Source: Acorus gramineus (lineage: Eukaryota > Streptophyta > Magnoliopsida > Acorales > Acoraceae). From it: DNA of 64,000 nucleotides. The notes beneath the pieces were generated by a model. It had not been told where the DNA came from. It ran no database searches and saw only the letters and a list, made by a program, of their open reading frames with translations. How positions within the stretch are numbered: position 1 is the stretch's first letter; every line of letters starts with the position of its first letter. The position numbers and the translations under genes are program-made. Where the stretch lies: positions 2,852,001 to 2,916,000 of the forward strand of contig CM060849.1 of the NCBI GenBank assembly GCA_030737835.1, in the 5' to 3' direction. Positions 25,328 to 37,115 of the stretch are shown here, in pieces.

Positions 25328-25631
25328 TACTCTGGTCTGGGCCTCCAGTGCCCTGGTCTACGTCTCCACCAAATCTGCTATCCGCACAAACGCGCGCTCC
25401 CAGGCAGGAGGCTCCTGCGCTGATCCTGGCCTCACGGCTGAGGACTCACCAATAGCATCCTCGCCTCTGGTAGGTCCGGAAACCTCCAAAGGTCGAGAGG
25501 GACCACGTCCGCGCCGTCCTCTGCGAGGAGGCATATCAGCAACCTAAGAAAATCGGACACTAGGATCAGAATACTCATAGAAATCCTAGGACTCATCTCT
25601 ACGAAAAAGAAGACAATTGGCTCTGACAGGA

Positions 25632-25647
25632 CCAGGCTCTGATACCA
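25632..25647 (-). other. tRNA primer binding site of the Tekay element
   Basis: Minus strand TGGTATCAGAGCCTGG, five bases inside the 5' LTR end, is the complement of the plant initiator-methionine tRNA 3' end, the usual primer of this lineage. Confidence 0.9.
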
Positions 25648-25652
25648 ACTTT

Positions 25653-27568
25653 TGTCACGCCCCAGGGCGGCCGTCCCCGGGACGCGGCAAGCGTATACAT
25701 GATATCAGCAGTCAATACAGGAGATCAATAGCATACCATAAACAACAGCTAAAAAGACAACACAGACAACAAAGAGGCTGACATGATGTATACACAGATA
25801 GCGGAAGCTAAAAAGACTGAATCTGTAAATCAACAACACTTACAGACTCCATACATAATCATATGTTCTGTGAGAGCCAATATACACACAAACATCCAAA
25901 TACAATCCAAACTGGTGCCCAAGCACGGAAATATATACATACAATCAAAAGGATGCTGATGGCCTCTAAAACTCGAGGGACGTGGCACTACTCCGCTACT
26001 GGTGCAGTCGCTCGGTGAGCTCCTCCTTCAAGTCCGCCTCGGTAATCACTGGAGAAAAATATTATGCGAGGGATGAGCCACACGCTCAGTGAATAGCACA
26101 ACCCATGCATCACAATTTATATTAACTACATTTAATCAAATCACTAGCCTCAAAGTGGCAGGAACTACACAAATCCGGTGGTTCGTTACATCACCGAACC
26201 ACCACACCCTCACCCTCACCCTCACCCCTCAATAGGTGACAAAGGATATTGGGACTTAATAGGCTGATAATCATCCTTACACAATCCTGTGGGTCGCCAC
26301 ATCGCCGGCCCACCACACCCTCACCCTCACCCCTCAATAGGTGACATAGGATATTGGGACTGACTAGGCTGTTGGTCACCCTTGGTCCACCGATAGTCTC
26401 TCCCCACTCCGTAGGCCGCTTGGTCACCCCCACATTCAGCACAGTCCGTCCCAAATCAGGAGGTGCCTACTGATGGGAGCCCCTGCACGGGACAGCCTTT
26501 CTAACGCCGGGGCAGTCTCTACACGGATCCAACAAAGGGAACAGAACAGCCTATCCATGCACATGATCCACTCGGATCCGCCGACAACACATCTCAACAA
26601 CTCTAATGTCTTGAATTCTTCAGAATTCCTCCAGCGCGCATAACCAAGATGCGGGGAACATATAAAATAATAATGGAGAAAAGAAACCTTGGGAGGGCAA
26701 CCTGAGGTCCCGATATAGGACATCCCGCCAACCAAACAAGGAACACGGAGTACCCTAGCCCGGGTCTCAATGTTGACCTCGCAAGGCCCCTTAATATTCC
26801 CTAAGGCATGCTAAAATATCATAAGTCATTTAATTTAATAAATTAAACTAATAGGACGCATGCATAGGTCGAGGCTTTCCTAGCATGATAACAAGGTGAC
26901 AGGATGCACGGCTCTTACACATATCCTAAGGGTGCAAGTCCCTAACATACAAAGTCTAGGGTGGCATGCATTCTACTCACTAATCATACATGCACAGATT
27001 ACATATTAATCAGTTAATATTAACTATGTGCCCCAGGGGAGGACGGTATACGCCCAAGTGCATATAGCGCCTCCCAAGTGGGTTGGGTTGTCCCACTCAC
27101 CGATAACCGGGTCGTCGCGCGACCGTCTGTCAAGATCTGCAAGACAGGGTAATCAACTAGGTGAGTAAAATACACAAAATACCACAAAAATACACAAAAA
27201 TACACTAAAAAATATCCAACACTCGGACAAGCGTACATACGGCCTGTACGCACGCGAGTCCGAGCACCCCAACTCACTCCCGAACCCCCGGGCAGCCGTC
27301 CGCACGGCCACTCGCCCCAGGCGCACAGCCGAGCCCCGGCCCGCGCGCCCGGCGCACTGCCGAGCCCAGCCCGCACGCCCGGACACTCTGCCAAGTCCCC
27401 CCATGGGTGCACCGCGCGCCCACTGTGCCCCAGCGCAGCACTCGCGCGCACACCCGCACGCCCAGCGCCCCATCGCCTCGCCCCGCGCGCACCCCGCGCG
27501 CACCACCGGGTCGCCCCACCGCGCACATCCGCACGCCCTGCGCCCAGCGCCTCGCCCCGCGTGCACCC
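25653..27568 (-). repeat. Tekay 5' LTR, truncated
   Basis: Starts TGTCACGCCCCAGGG like the 3' LTR and follows it closely until the GC-rich block at about 27568, where it stops abruptly and a plus-strand LTR of a related subfamily begins. About 1.9 of an expected 3.1 kb remain; the promoter-bearing part is missing. Confidence 0.88.
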
Positions 27569-30500
27569 CGGGGATGGAGTAGTTTAAATATGATTTTATT
27601 ATAAAATGTTCAGTTTTGAGTTAGCTTTCATACAAAAGTGGAATTAGATCAACTGGATTCATGTAGCAAAAGTTATGGGTATTTTTTCAATTATACCCCG
27701 GGGATGAGAAAATCCTGGCAGCAGCCCTGGTCGATGTTTAGCTCATATTTTGGAATAGCTGGAGGGGTTATTTGATCTGAGCATAAACATGAAAGTTGTA
27801 GATAATCTTCTTGGATGGCCAAAGGATTTTGCATTGTGCAATTTAGAGCTATATTGTGTAAGTTATGACCTATTTTGCATGGACTGTCCAGATTCGTGTA
27901 GGAATTGCCTAGTGTCTGGTAATATTTTATTTCGGGAATTTAGAGATTAAATCAGATTATGATGTCTTTATGAATTATGATCCCAACGTGTCAGTGAACG
28001 TGTATGGTTTATTTCATAATTTGTGGATGTGTATTTGGTGCTGTGGAGATCAAATTGTAGGGCTGGTTGCAACAGATTTACCAGTTTTGCTTGATTGTGT
28101 GTCAAGGAGTTGTTATGCATGTTGTAGAAACTATCATGAGTTAGGTAGTCTTTGTTTGAGATTCTCACCCATTTTGATGCCCTTACCTTGCAGATCTCGT
28201 CAGTTGGATGCGCGACGGCCCGAGTATTGGTGAGTGGTTCAATCCAACCCTTCAGGAAGAGTTGGATGCACGTAATCGTGCGTCGCGCATCCGTTGGGCA
28301 CCCCGACTATACTACTTATTTAGATAAGTAGTGTGGTCATGTCAGACCCATAATATGCTAGTTATTTGCATGCTAGGTATTTATGAGTATTTGCATAGCT
28401 CGTATATTACGTAGAACACTCTTATTCTACCTTATACTGGCCTATGTATAGTATTTATGAGTGAATGATCATGGTTGCATGTATCTTGTGTGTTTATATG
28501 GGTGTATAGAATATGGCATGACTTAGGTAATCCCTTCTAGTAATACTACCCTATTATTAGTAATATCCATCATGATTAAGCCCGGGTTAATAAACAGGGA
28601 CATGCCTAACATTCCCTTGCAATAAAAACTTGAGGGCGTGGTGTAGTTGTTGCGCCCATACTAATGGGGCAAAGCTATGACCAACTTCTAGAGATGATGA
28701 GATCTCTCTCGCCCTCTCTCTTTGTGCGAACTGAGTAAGTAGATGTGGTTCCTACTTGACTCGAGTTCGTTTGGGAATATTGGCATGCACCTGTTAATGC
28801 GCGAGATCACGCTTGACCCTTCCATTTTAAGTTGGTGATATCCAACGCATGTTAGGGTATACTTGTATGCTTGTATGACTAATGGCCTTGTATGCATGTT
28901 TAATTAGGCCATATCATGTATGCATGATATGTTGTTTATGCTTTTATCCATGTTAGGGAGTACCATGATTAATTATTATGTTATCGTGCATGTGGTTTAT
29001 GTACATAACTACGGTAGAATTCTCCTATTATGTTATGCGCATGTTAGACTAATTATGCCTACCCGTGCTAGGTGTGGGTATGACCTTTAGTTGGGTTGTA
29101 CCTTATTAGTTAGAGCGCAAGCGATGTAATCGCCCTTGCATCCGTGTGATGTACTCACATGGAATTCAGGAGAATTCATTATTGTAACGGTCTTGTTAAA
29201 CCGGTGGCCATGGTATTAAGTTAGGCCTACCCGTGCCAGGCGCGTGTATGAACCGCCTGTTGGGTTATATGCCTTTGGCTTATTTCTATGCAGGAGCAGA
29301 GGTAACTTCTCGCGTCCAAGCGACGCATCTGTGTGGGAGTTCAAGAGTATTCGATATCATCTCGGTATGTGATTATCGAGAGTAGTTGACTTTTCCATTT
29401 GGTTCGCTTTGTTAACATGGAGTATTTCCTCCCAATATCGTCCTTGTTGAAGCAGCCCGGGTTGTAGTTGTCCTAATAGAGGGCCCCCACCTGTAGGTAC
29501 TATCGATGCATGCGGCAAGATGTACTGATCATGGGAGTACACTAGGTAGAGGCTACCCGGGAGAGGGCTAACGAATGATATTGCGAGTGTGGAACCTTTC
29601 TCCTCTACGTCGGATCCGTGTCGATGCTACCAGGCGTTGTAGCTGTCTTGACAAAGGGCCCCCACTTGTAGGTACTATCGATGCATGTGGCAAGATGTAC
29701 TGATCCTGGGAGTATACCAGGTAGAGGCTACCAGGGAGAGGGTTACCGGATGACGAAGGGTGTAGAGTAAACGAATTTATCCCAAAAGTCCCTAGGGTCA
29801 CCCCTCCACGGGCTAGGGTGAGGATCAGTTGAAGTCACGTCATCACGTGACTCTTATACCTGTCGAGTATACTCTGGGTATGTTACGCCTAACGCTTGAG
29901 GTATCGTAGTGTATCTCTACCTCATAGCGGAAGGACTTGTTGTACTATGTTATGTCTAACGCTTGAGGTATCGTAGTGTATCTCTACCTCATAGCGGAAG
30001 GACTTGTGTTGTACTATGTTATGTTTAACGCTTGAGGTATCATAGTGTATCTCTACCTCTTAGTTGTTAGTTGTTATCCAGTAAACACCATGTGTTATGG
30101 TTAACAGTTGTTCCTCCCCGAGTGTCCCAAGAGCCTCCCTTCGGGAGTGAGGGCAAGGGTGAGGTTGGTCACACCGTAGCGTGACCTTGGTATCCTTTGG
30201 GTTTCTACCCATGTTGTTCCTCGAAAGGAATTTGCTTCAGTATTGAATTGTTGTAATGGTGTTTGGTTTTCAGCCACTCACTGAGCTTGTAGCTCACCCC
30301 TCGTGTACTGTTTCTATTACAGGGGCGGTGTTGGGCGTGGAGCTGGAGCTTCCCTATGGCGCGGTCTTATGTGCGTGGAGCGTTCCGTCCGGCGGTTGGC
30401 GAGTGCGAGGCTGTCAGCAGTCCTAGAGTCATTTCTGGATTGATAAATTGTGCGTGTTGCACTGGTTGTATTTTATTTGGACTAGACCTGGCTCTCACAA

Positions 30501-30691
30501 GAGATTGTGTATTCGAGTCTATAATAATGTTTTGGTTTACAGACTTATTGATATTTTTATGCTTCCGCTTTTCAGTTAGCTATCACTTATCTTTGCTTTG
30601 CCACCTTGTATGTCGGTGTTGATCTCTTGTACTGATTACTGATATTATATATATTGCCACGTCTCGGGGACGGCCACCCTGAGGCGTGACA
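27569..30691 (+). mobile_element. Tekay-type LTR (X), plus strand, start missing
   Basis: Matches LTR B from about 43168 onward (TTTAAATATGATTTTAT, GTTATGGGTAT, TATACCCCGGGGATGA) and ends with GGCGTGACA at 30691, where the copia sequence resumes. The first 170 or so bases of the LTR are missing at the junction with the Tekay LTR. Compared with LTR B it lacks a block of about 500 bp (43460-43980 in B). It may be a remnant of a second element that inserted at the same copia site. Confidence 0.85.
29880..30085 (+). repeat. LTR-internal tandem repeat, 67-69-bp unit, three copies
   Basis: Units start at about 29891, 29958 and 30027 with AACGCTTGAGGTATC and include GTGTATCTCTACCTC. The same units, inverted, occur in LTR C (about 48540-48650) and are absent from LTRs B and D, which marks X and C as one subfamily. 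Confidence 0.85.
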
Positions 30692-33140
30692 CCTTCACCA
30701 ACAGATCTAGAAACTTTATCTTTCATTGGAAAAAATAGTTTCATAATAAACAGCATCTTCAGGTCTAGTTTCAAAAATCTTATTAACATGAAAATCAGAA
30801 ATTTCAGATTCAATAATCAGAAATCTATTAGCATGACTGTTATCAACATATCCAAGAAATATGCAATCTATAGTTTTAGGGCCCAATTTTCTTTTCTTCA
30901 TCTCAGCAATTTTAACTTTAGGTAAACACCCCATACTTTTAAACATTTCAAAACGGGTGTCCTTTTAAACCAAAGTTCAAAAGGAGTTTCATCAACATGC
31001 TTATAAGGAATTTGGTTTAAAACAGAATTTGCAGTTAAAAGAGCTTCCCCCCATAGTCTATTACTAACACTAGATTTAGAAAGCATAGAATTAATCATAT
31101 CAATCAAAGTTCTGTTTTTACTCTCAGCCACCCCATTTGATTGAGGTGAGTAAGGGGCAGAAACTTCAGGCACAATGCCATTTTTCTTCACAAAATTTAT
31201 TAAGATCATTGAAGGTGTATTCACCACCTCTATGAGATCTTAATCTTTTAATTTTTGTTTCTGTCTGATTTTCTATGAAATTCTTATATGCCTTAAATTT
31301 ATCAAATTGCTCATCTTTTGATTTCAGTAAATAAACATAACAGAATTTAGAATAATCATCAATAAAAGTAACAAAATATCTCATATTATCTCTAATAAGA
31401 ATACCATCTAAATCACAAACATCAGAATGAACGAATTCAAGCATGCAGGAATTTCTTTCAACAAATTTAAATGGTTTCTTATGAAACCATATCTTTCAAC
31501 AGCTTGAACACATATTTCACATATCTTGGAATTATCAATATGAGATTTAGGTATTTACTACATATTCATCATTTTCCTCATGGAATTTAGATTAACATGA
31601 CCTAATCTAGCATGTCACACATTACAAGATTCAGTCAGAAGAGCAACAAAAGAATTATTATTACTACTAAAAACACAAGAGTCTAAAACATTCAATTTAA
31701 ATAAACCATCATAGAGATATCATTTGTCAATAAAAGTATCAAACTTTGTTATTACAACCTTATTTGACTTGAACATTAACTTGTAACCCTCTTGGATTAA
31801 CAAGGACCCACTAACTAGGTTTCTTCTTATTTTGGGAACATATTGCACGTTTTGAAGCGCTAGGACCTTTTCAGAAGTAAACTTCAGGTGAACTCATCCG
31901 AAGCCTTCAACCATTGCAGCCTCAGAATCTCCCATCGTCACGCTTCTTCCATCGTATTTCTGATACGAGTCAAAAAAGGAGCCGACAGAAGGAAACATGT
32001 GTATTAGCTTCAGTATCAATCCACCAATCAGTGGAAAGATTAACATAATTAATTTCAGGAGTTAAAGAAACAAACCTAGCAGTGTTCCCAGAAGTGTTCT
32101 CATCCAAGATCAGCATGTTGACATGGGAGATAATGGCAGCTTGAGGGTTTTTTTTTGGCTTTGGGATCCTTCCGTTTACAACAATCTTTAGCAAAGTGCC
32201 TATTTACCACAAACATAGCAATGGAAAGTCTTTTTCTGGTTTGAATTGGAGTTTTTCTTGGAGTTTGAGGGTTTGGAGAAAGCTTTCTTGGGTTTGAAAA
32301 TTTTCCCCTTAGGTTTGAACTGCTTCTTGGTCTCTACAAGAATAACCTCAACTTGTTTATTTTTCTTGTCTTTGGTTCTATGGATATCCTCAGTTTTAAG
32401 GGATTTCAAAGGTTGGTCATAGACAAGGAACCCTGACGGTGCCTAAGAGTTTTGGCAAAATCATTACAGGAAGGAGGAAGTTTTTCAATAAGGGCCGCAA
32501 CTTGGATATTTTCTTCTAGAGTAAAACCTTTGGTTCTAGCATTTTGAATAAGGTTGGTATACTCTAGGATCTGAGCGGTTATTGTTTTTGTTTCGACCAT
32601 CTTGAATTCAAGCTAGTCAACGAAGGTATACCGCTCCTATCCAGCATCCTCTAGGCCATATTTTTCTTCTAGGGCAGTCCGTAATTCAAGGGAGGTTTTT
32701 GTTAAACAGTAGGCATCATACAATTCAGGTGATAAAGTGGACAAAATACGACCATGTCAGAGATAATCAATTTCTGTAAGACTAAGTTGTAATGTACTGG
32801 GAGGAGTGGTCTCAGTGGTGGCCGTGGTCTTAGTCGGATCAGGGGTGGTATATGTGAACTGAGTTTCTGTGGAAGTTCTATCAGTCTTGGTAGGGGTAGG
32901 TTTTAGGATGGCAGAAACAATACCAAGAGTAGTAAGCCCGTACCAAACTTGTTGCTGCCATCTTCGAAAATGGTTCCCATTGAACTTCTCATCAGGTTTG
33001 GCAAAGGTTTTATCATCGTTAAAAGCCATGGCAGAAAAATAAAGACTGATAATAGAATATTCTATTATGAAATTGTTGGAAAAATGAGCTATTATCAGAC
33101 AAAAGCAAAGAGAATATGAATACAAGGATTAGAAGAGCCT
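30692..33140 (-). mobile_element. Ty1/copia element, 5' part (gag, protease, integrase, start of reverse transcriptase)
   Basis: The second half of the copia fossil at 14746-17615. Going left on the minus strand: gag start near 33029 (MAFNDDKTFAKPDEKFNG), CCHC knuckle region (HCYVCGK, about 32205), protease region (WWIDTEANTHVSF, about 32010), integrase core (FVTFIDDYSKFCYVYLL; APYSPQSNGVAESKNRT), and the integrase/reverse-transcriptase linker (KTIDCIFLGYVDNSHANRFL). The domain order protease-integrase-reverse transcriptase identifies Ty1/copia, and the wording resembles Tork elements. Broken at many places. Interrupted by the Tekay cluster at 30691. Confidence 0.87.
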
Positions 33141-33520
33141 GGTATGGAGTCACGTGGTAACGCTGTCTTCGTAACAGAATATGCCCCCTCAATCACACAG
33201 GCACGGGCACGGGCACGAGCTCGGATACGAGTACGGGTTTGGGTTAAATGGAAAAATAATTTGGAACGTTTTGTTTTTCACAACGGCTTGCAATGGTTGA
33301 AGTGTAAACGTTGGAAATAAATATGGTAACCGTAAACGCTTACCATAATTGGCGTGTGTAATTATTACCAATGTTAAACCTCCAACAATCGAATCTCTGT
33401 GCCTATAAAAAGGTCACCTTCGCATAAATTCAGAGTATGCGAAAAAACTAAGTGTTTCACCAGAAATCCTCTACAAACAGATTTCTTGTTTTTCTTGTTC
33501 TTTTGGGCGATCAAGTCTAT
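33074..33520. repeat. Copia LTR remnants joined head to head
   Basis: 33074 to about 33140 matches the LTR beginning at 14746 in the same orientation (TGTTGGAAAAATGAGC, GCAAAGAGAATATGAA). From about 33180 to 33490 the sequence matches the same LTR in the opposite orientation, including GGTAACCGTAAACGCTTACC, GCCTATAAAAAGG (33401) and AAATTCAGAGTATGCG. So either a piece was inverted or a second, opposite-strand copy abuts the first. Confidence 0.7.
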
Positions 33521-33639
33521 GACCTATTCGACTTCTCTTCCTGCTTGCACCAAGAAGAGAATAGCGAGGGCCGGGTGATTTTATCTTGGGAATAGATCAT
33601 TGAGAACCCTATTGAGAACATATCAATTGGTTTGGTTCA

Positions 33640-34133
33640 GTTTATAGTGAAACCATATTGAACCAAACTACTAACATATCCAAACCAAAACCGAACCGAA
33701 GTGGAAAAAAAGTAGACCGAACCAAAGTAATCGAACTAAACCGAACCAAACCAAAGTTAAAAAGACTATTTCACCAAAAAAAAACTAGTTAACACACCAA
33801 CAATAGAGTAACAAAAATCTACAATGTCAAGAGGGGATGATGTAAAATCTATAGATTAGGTAGTTCGGTAAAATCTATAGATTAGAATTTTTAGTATAAA
33901 AAGAATGATTTAATGTATATATTTAATATAAATAATGATTTTTTAATTTAATCCAGTTCGGTTCGGTTTTTTCGGTTTTTCTTTAAGTGAAACTAAACCA
34001 AAATCAAATTAAATCGGTTCAATAATCTTTCAATCCATACCCAAACCAAACAAAAAAACTGTCAACCCAAACCCAAAAATATTAGTTTGGATCGGTTCCG
34101 ATTCGGTTTAACCAACCAATGTTGCACCCCTAG
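33640..34133. mobile_element. Small DNA transposon rich in AACCGAACC motifs (hAT-MITE-like)
   Basis: About 33650-33770 is full of AACCGAACC/AACCAAA motifs and about 33955-34120 of TTCGGTTCGG and their complements, so the two ends can pair. The right end TGTTGCACCCCTAGG resembles the GGGGTGCAACA terminus common in plant hAT-type MITEs. The left terminus is not clear. No coding. Confidence 0.4.
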
Positions 34134-34320
34134 GGGATCCTAATATATACAATGGATTGAAAAAACATTTTTCCATTGTGGACTAAAACATTTTAGAACA
34201 CCTTTTTTAGAAAATAAAAGATGATAAAATTAAAACACATTACTTTGAAATATAATTTTTTATCCATAAAAAAACCCAACAAGCCTTCCATTTTAATTCA
34301 GAATCTGTCTTAACTTTTAT

Positions 34321-34526
34321 TAAGGCCCGTTTGGAAAGAGGCATAAGTTATTCTAGAATCTCTCAACAACTTCATTAAATGAGAGGATGAAAACAAGTTG
34401 TCAGCCAGTTGGATTACAGCCATTGGAAATCAAGCATTAATTCACCCAAGCCCTCTCGCCTTAATCAATCGAAATTAGATCCGTTTGAATTCAAAAGCAG
34501 TGAAAATCTCTCAATTACAAGCGTTG

Positions 34527-34565
<39 letters not shown>

Positions 34566-34754
34566 CCCCCCCCCTCTCAACGTTTCCCTCTTAGGCCCCA
34601 TTTGGTACTTTATTAAAAAGTCACTTTCAGCTTTTAGTGTAAAAGGGTTGCTTTTAAAAAAACACAAAAAATGCACTTTTTAGGAATCAAAGTCTATTTA
34701 AACCACTTTATTCAAAATCTTATTTTTCAAATGTGTTTCCAAACGGGTCCTTAG
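34321..34754. mobile_element. Short inverted-repeat element (MITE-like)
   Basis: TAAGGCCCGTTTGGAAA near 34321 pairs with TTTCCAAACGGGTCCTTA near 34736, a nearly perfect 16-17-bp inverted repeat of the GGCCCGTTTGG type common in plant MITEs. The interior holds a TC microsatellite. A 3-bp TTA/TAA duplication is possible but not certain. Confidence 0.5.
34529..34575. repeat. (TC)n microsatellite followed by poly(C)
   Basis: About 15 TC units from 34529 followed by a run of about 10 C at 34565-34574. Confidence 0.95.
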
Positions 34755-35708
34755 CCTAACCTGACAGTTTTCAAAAATAGTTTTTTTGTTTTTTTTAACC
34801 CATGATTCACCTTTTTCTATTAAAATGCCATACCTTAACTATATGTCGCTCATGATTTTGTTAGATAATGTAGGATCCTTATGCTTTATTTTTACCACAA
34901 AACTCGCCAACTAATAGCCATTAAAGGGAAAAGCTGTTACAACGACTATATGGCCCAACGAACCCTATAAAAAGGGAGGTAACATCAAGGAAAATGTATG
35001 AGTGATTCTCTAAACAAGTCATACTAAGAGTGAGATTATCCCTTGAATTCCCTTCTTGATTGATTTCTTCAAAGTCCCCTTGACTAACACCATACCGGTG
35101 TCCCCCTGATTCCTTTTTCTGTGCAGGATCCATATTCATTTGGGTCCAGATTTGAGAAGAAGGCTCTATTCGTTTAAGTTGACTGAAGGAAAAAAAAAAT
35201 ACCTTCTCATTTATGATTAATTATACAAATTAACATTTAATACTATAAGGGGTCCATCTTGGTGAAACATAGTCGGCCACCATTAAAAAAATAAGACGAA
35301 TGTCTCTTATTCAATCACACATATCAATTTATATCCATCAGATTACCAAACACAAACAAAAATTCTGGAATTAGAATTGCCATTTTAAAAATTATAACCA
35401 CTTATTCTCAATTTATCTAAGGTGAGCAAAATAACAAAAGAAAATGTTAGGGACAATCCTATGGACATTCTTACGGACAATTTTCACATGTTTTAATTTT
35501 TTCAAAATATTTAACATCATCTAATGAGATATTAATGAGATATATGTTTGATGAAAATATATATCACTCCATTTCAAATTGAAATGAATTTTTTTTATCA
35601 AATGTAAATTTTTTTATCAAGACATGTATATCTAGAGAGGCTAATGAGATATGAGATATATGAAACTGTGACGGGACTTGGTGTAAGAGCGCTATTTCAT
35701 AAATTGCC
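34755..35708. other. Gene-free stretch with a possible old LTR fragment
   Basis: Around 34969 CCCTATAAAAAGGGAGG resembles an LTR or Pol II TATA region, and the next 200 bp (to about 35180) have mixed composition like an LTR R-U5. No coding or partner copy was found in the window. From about 35200 to 35700 it is AT-rich and I see nothing. Confidence 0.3.
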
Positions 35709-35925
35709 CAAACTAAATTAAAGTGAAGATACACTTCTTTAAATGGGGCGATATTCCCACCCCATCAAATGAGAAGCCCAACATAAATTAGAGGGGAGAT
35801 ACAGTTCATTAAATGAAGCTATATTCCCACCCCATCAAATGAGAAGCCCAACATAAATTAGAGGGGAGATACAGTTCATTAAATGAAGCTATATTCCCAC
35901 CCCACCAAATGAGAAGTCCATCCCA
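35709..35925. repeat. Tandem repeat, 70-bp unit, three copies
   Basis: ATATTCCCACCCCAYCAAATGAGAAG recurs at 35751, 35821 and 35891, exactly 70 bp apart. The last two units are nearly identical and the first is diverged. Confidence 0.9.
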
Positions 35926-35995
35926 CAAAAAAAATACAAAAAGATTTTTATGTTGTTTTAAAAGAAAATAAACTTCACCCTTGCTCCACTTCCAT

Positions 35996-36231
35996 GGATT
36001 TTGACAAGTGAAGACCCAGAGGGAAGAGTGGGGCCTCGGGGAGGTGGAGCTCATCATAGGAGAATGGGTAAAGAAGAATTTGGATAGGGACGCGGTGGCC
36101 GAGGAAGTGGACTTTAAGAAGACCCAACCATAGGTGTGGGAGGCGACACAAATGGAGTGGGAGGCAATGGGGCAAGGGATGTGGCAGTTGTGTGAGTCGG
36201 AGCGGTTGAAGAAGGTGATGGTGCTCTAAGT
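35996..36231 (+). pseudogene. Possible gene fragment, unrecognised
   Basis: The plus strand reads as an acidic, tryptophan-rich C-terminal-looking peptide (VKTQREEWGLGEVELIIGEW, then RDAVAEEVDF and TQMEWEAMGQGMWQLCESER), ending with TAA at 36229-36231 and having one in-frame TAG near 36130. It looks like protein more than like random sequence, but I do not recognise the family. The following 36240-36600 is GC-rich without a convincing frame. Confidence 0.25.
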
Positions 36232-36620
36232 TTTTAGGTATGAAACCTCCTAGTGATTTGGTCAGCTCCAGCAACAAGAGGATCGAGATCGAAGGGGGGA
36301 GTGACTTTCTATTTGTTTTCACTACCTGCTATCAATTGGAGGTGTGGGAGGTGGCCAATGATAGGCCGGCAAGCAAACTCAAAGGGATTGCGGTAGTAGG
36401 AAGGAGGGAGGAGAGATGTTATGATGGTGGGGTCTACGCGAGTAGACATCGAGGCGGGTGGAGCCGTAGAGTAGGAGCTCAAGGAAGGGGAGGCCGGGAG
36501 GGAGGTTGAAGGGAAGGAGAAACGGTTTTGTTGGGGTCGGGTTTCACTATCCAATCTCATGTACTTATTTTGGGGTAGGTTTGCAAGATGTACACTTCCG
36601 AACCCTTTCACGATATATAA

Positions 36621-37090
36621 AAGGGAAAAATCCAAATAACTCCTATAAACAGTATGAAAATTCATATAACCCCCTGACTTTTTCTAAAATCCATAAAATC
36701 CCCTAAAAACACCTATGTAAATTAAAATAACCCCATGAGTTAAATTTATGCTAGCAAATGAGAAATATTATGCGAATATTCTATTTAATTAACCTGGATG
36801 AAAACATAGTATACCAAAAACCCCCTATAATGTGTTAATAATGTAAAAAATCCTCTTAAATGATGATTTTACTCTTTTGGATATGCTTTTATAATCTATT
36901 GAAAGAGATAAAATCACCATTTACATAAGATCTTTTGCATTTTTTAACAAATAATTAGGGTTTTTTAGTATATTGTGTTTTCAGTTAGGGTTTACCAAAC
37001 AAAATATTTATCATCTACCAGTGAAAGTTTAACTCACGGGTTATTTTGATTTATATAGGTGTTTTCAGGTGGTTATATGGATTTCAGACT
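36621..37090. mobile_element. Inverted-repeat DNA element, about 0.47 kb
   Basis: About 36680-36755 (AAATCCATAAAATCCC, AAAACACCTATGTAAATT, ATAACCCCATGAGTTAAA) pairs with the complement of about 37022-37090 (ATATAGGTGTTTTCAGG, ACGGGTTATTTTGAT). The left side carries an extra related unit (36621-36680) and begins AAGGGAAAAATC like the element at 12221, so the two may be related. No coding. Confidence 0.6.
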
Positions 37091-37115
37091 TATATATATA
37101 TATATATATATATAT

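Larger units (their letters stand above)
17616..27568 (-). mobile_element. Tekay/Del-type Ty3/gypsy chromovirus, near complete, right LTR truncated
   Basis: Order on the minus strand: truncated 5' LTR (25653-27568), initiator-methionine tRNA binding site (25632-25647), gag-protease (to 23357), reverse transcriptase, RNase H, integrase and chromodomain (to 20745), polypurine tract (about 20698-20710), 3' LTR (17616-20696). The integrase C-terminal chromodomain and long LTRs place it in Tekay/Del. By eye, about 12 substitutions separate the first 480 bp of the two LTRs, so it is fairly young. The coding region holds two long frames with about one break. It sits in the copia element; no clean target duplication is visible because its right end is lost. 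Confidence 0.92.

Noticed and set aside
25632-25647. Possible tRNA gene (GCTCTGATACCA)
   Set aside because: Only the 3' end of initiator-methionine tRNA is matched, at the exact position of a retroelement primer site.
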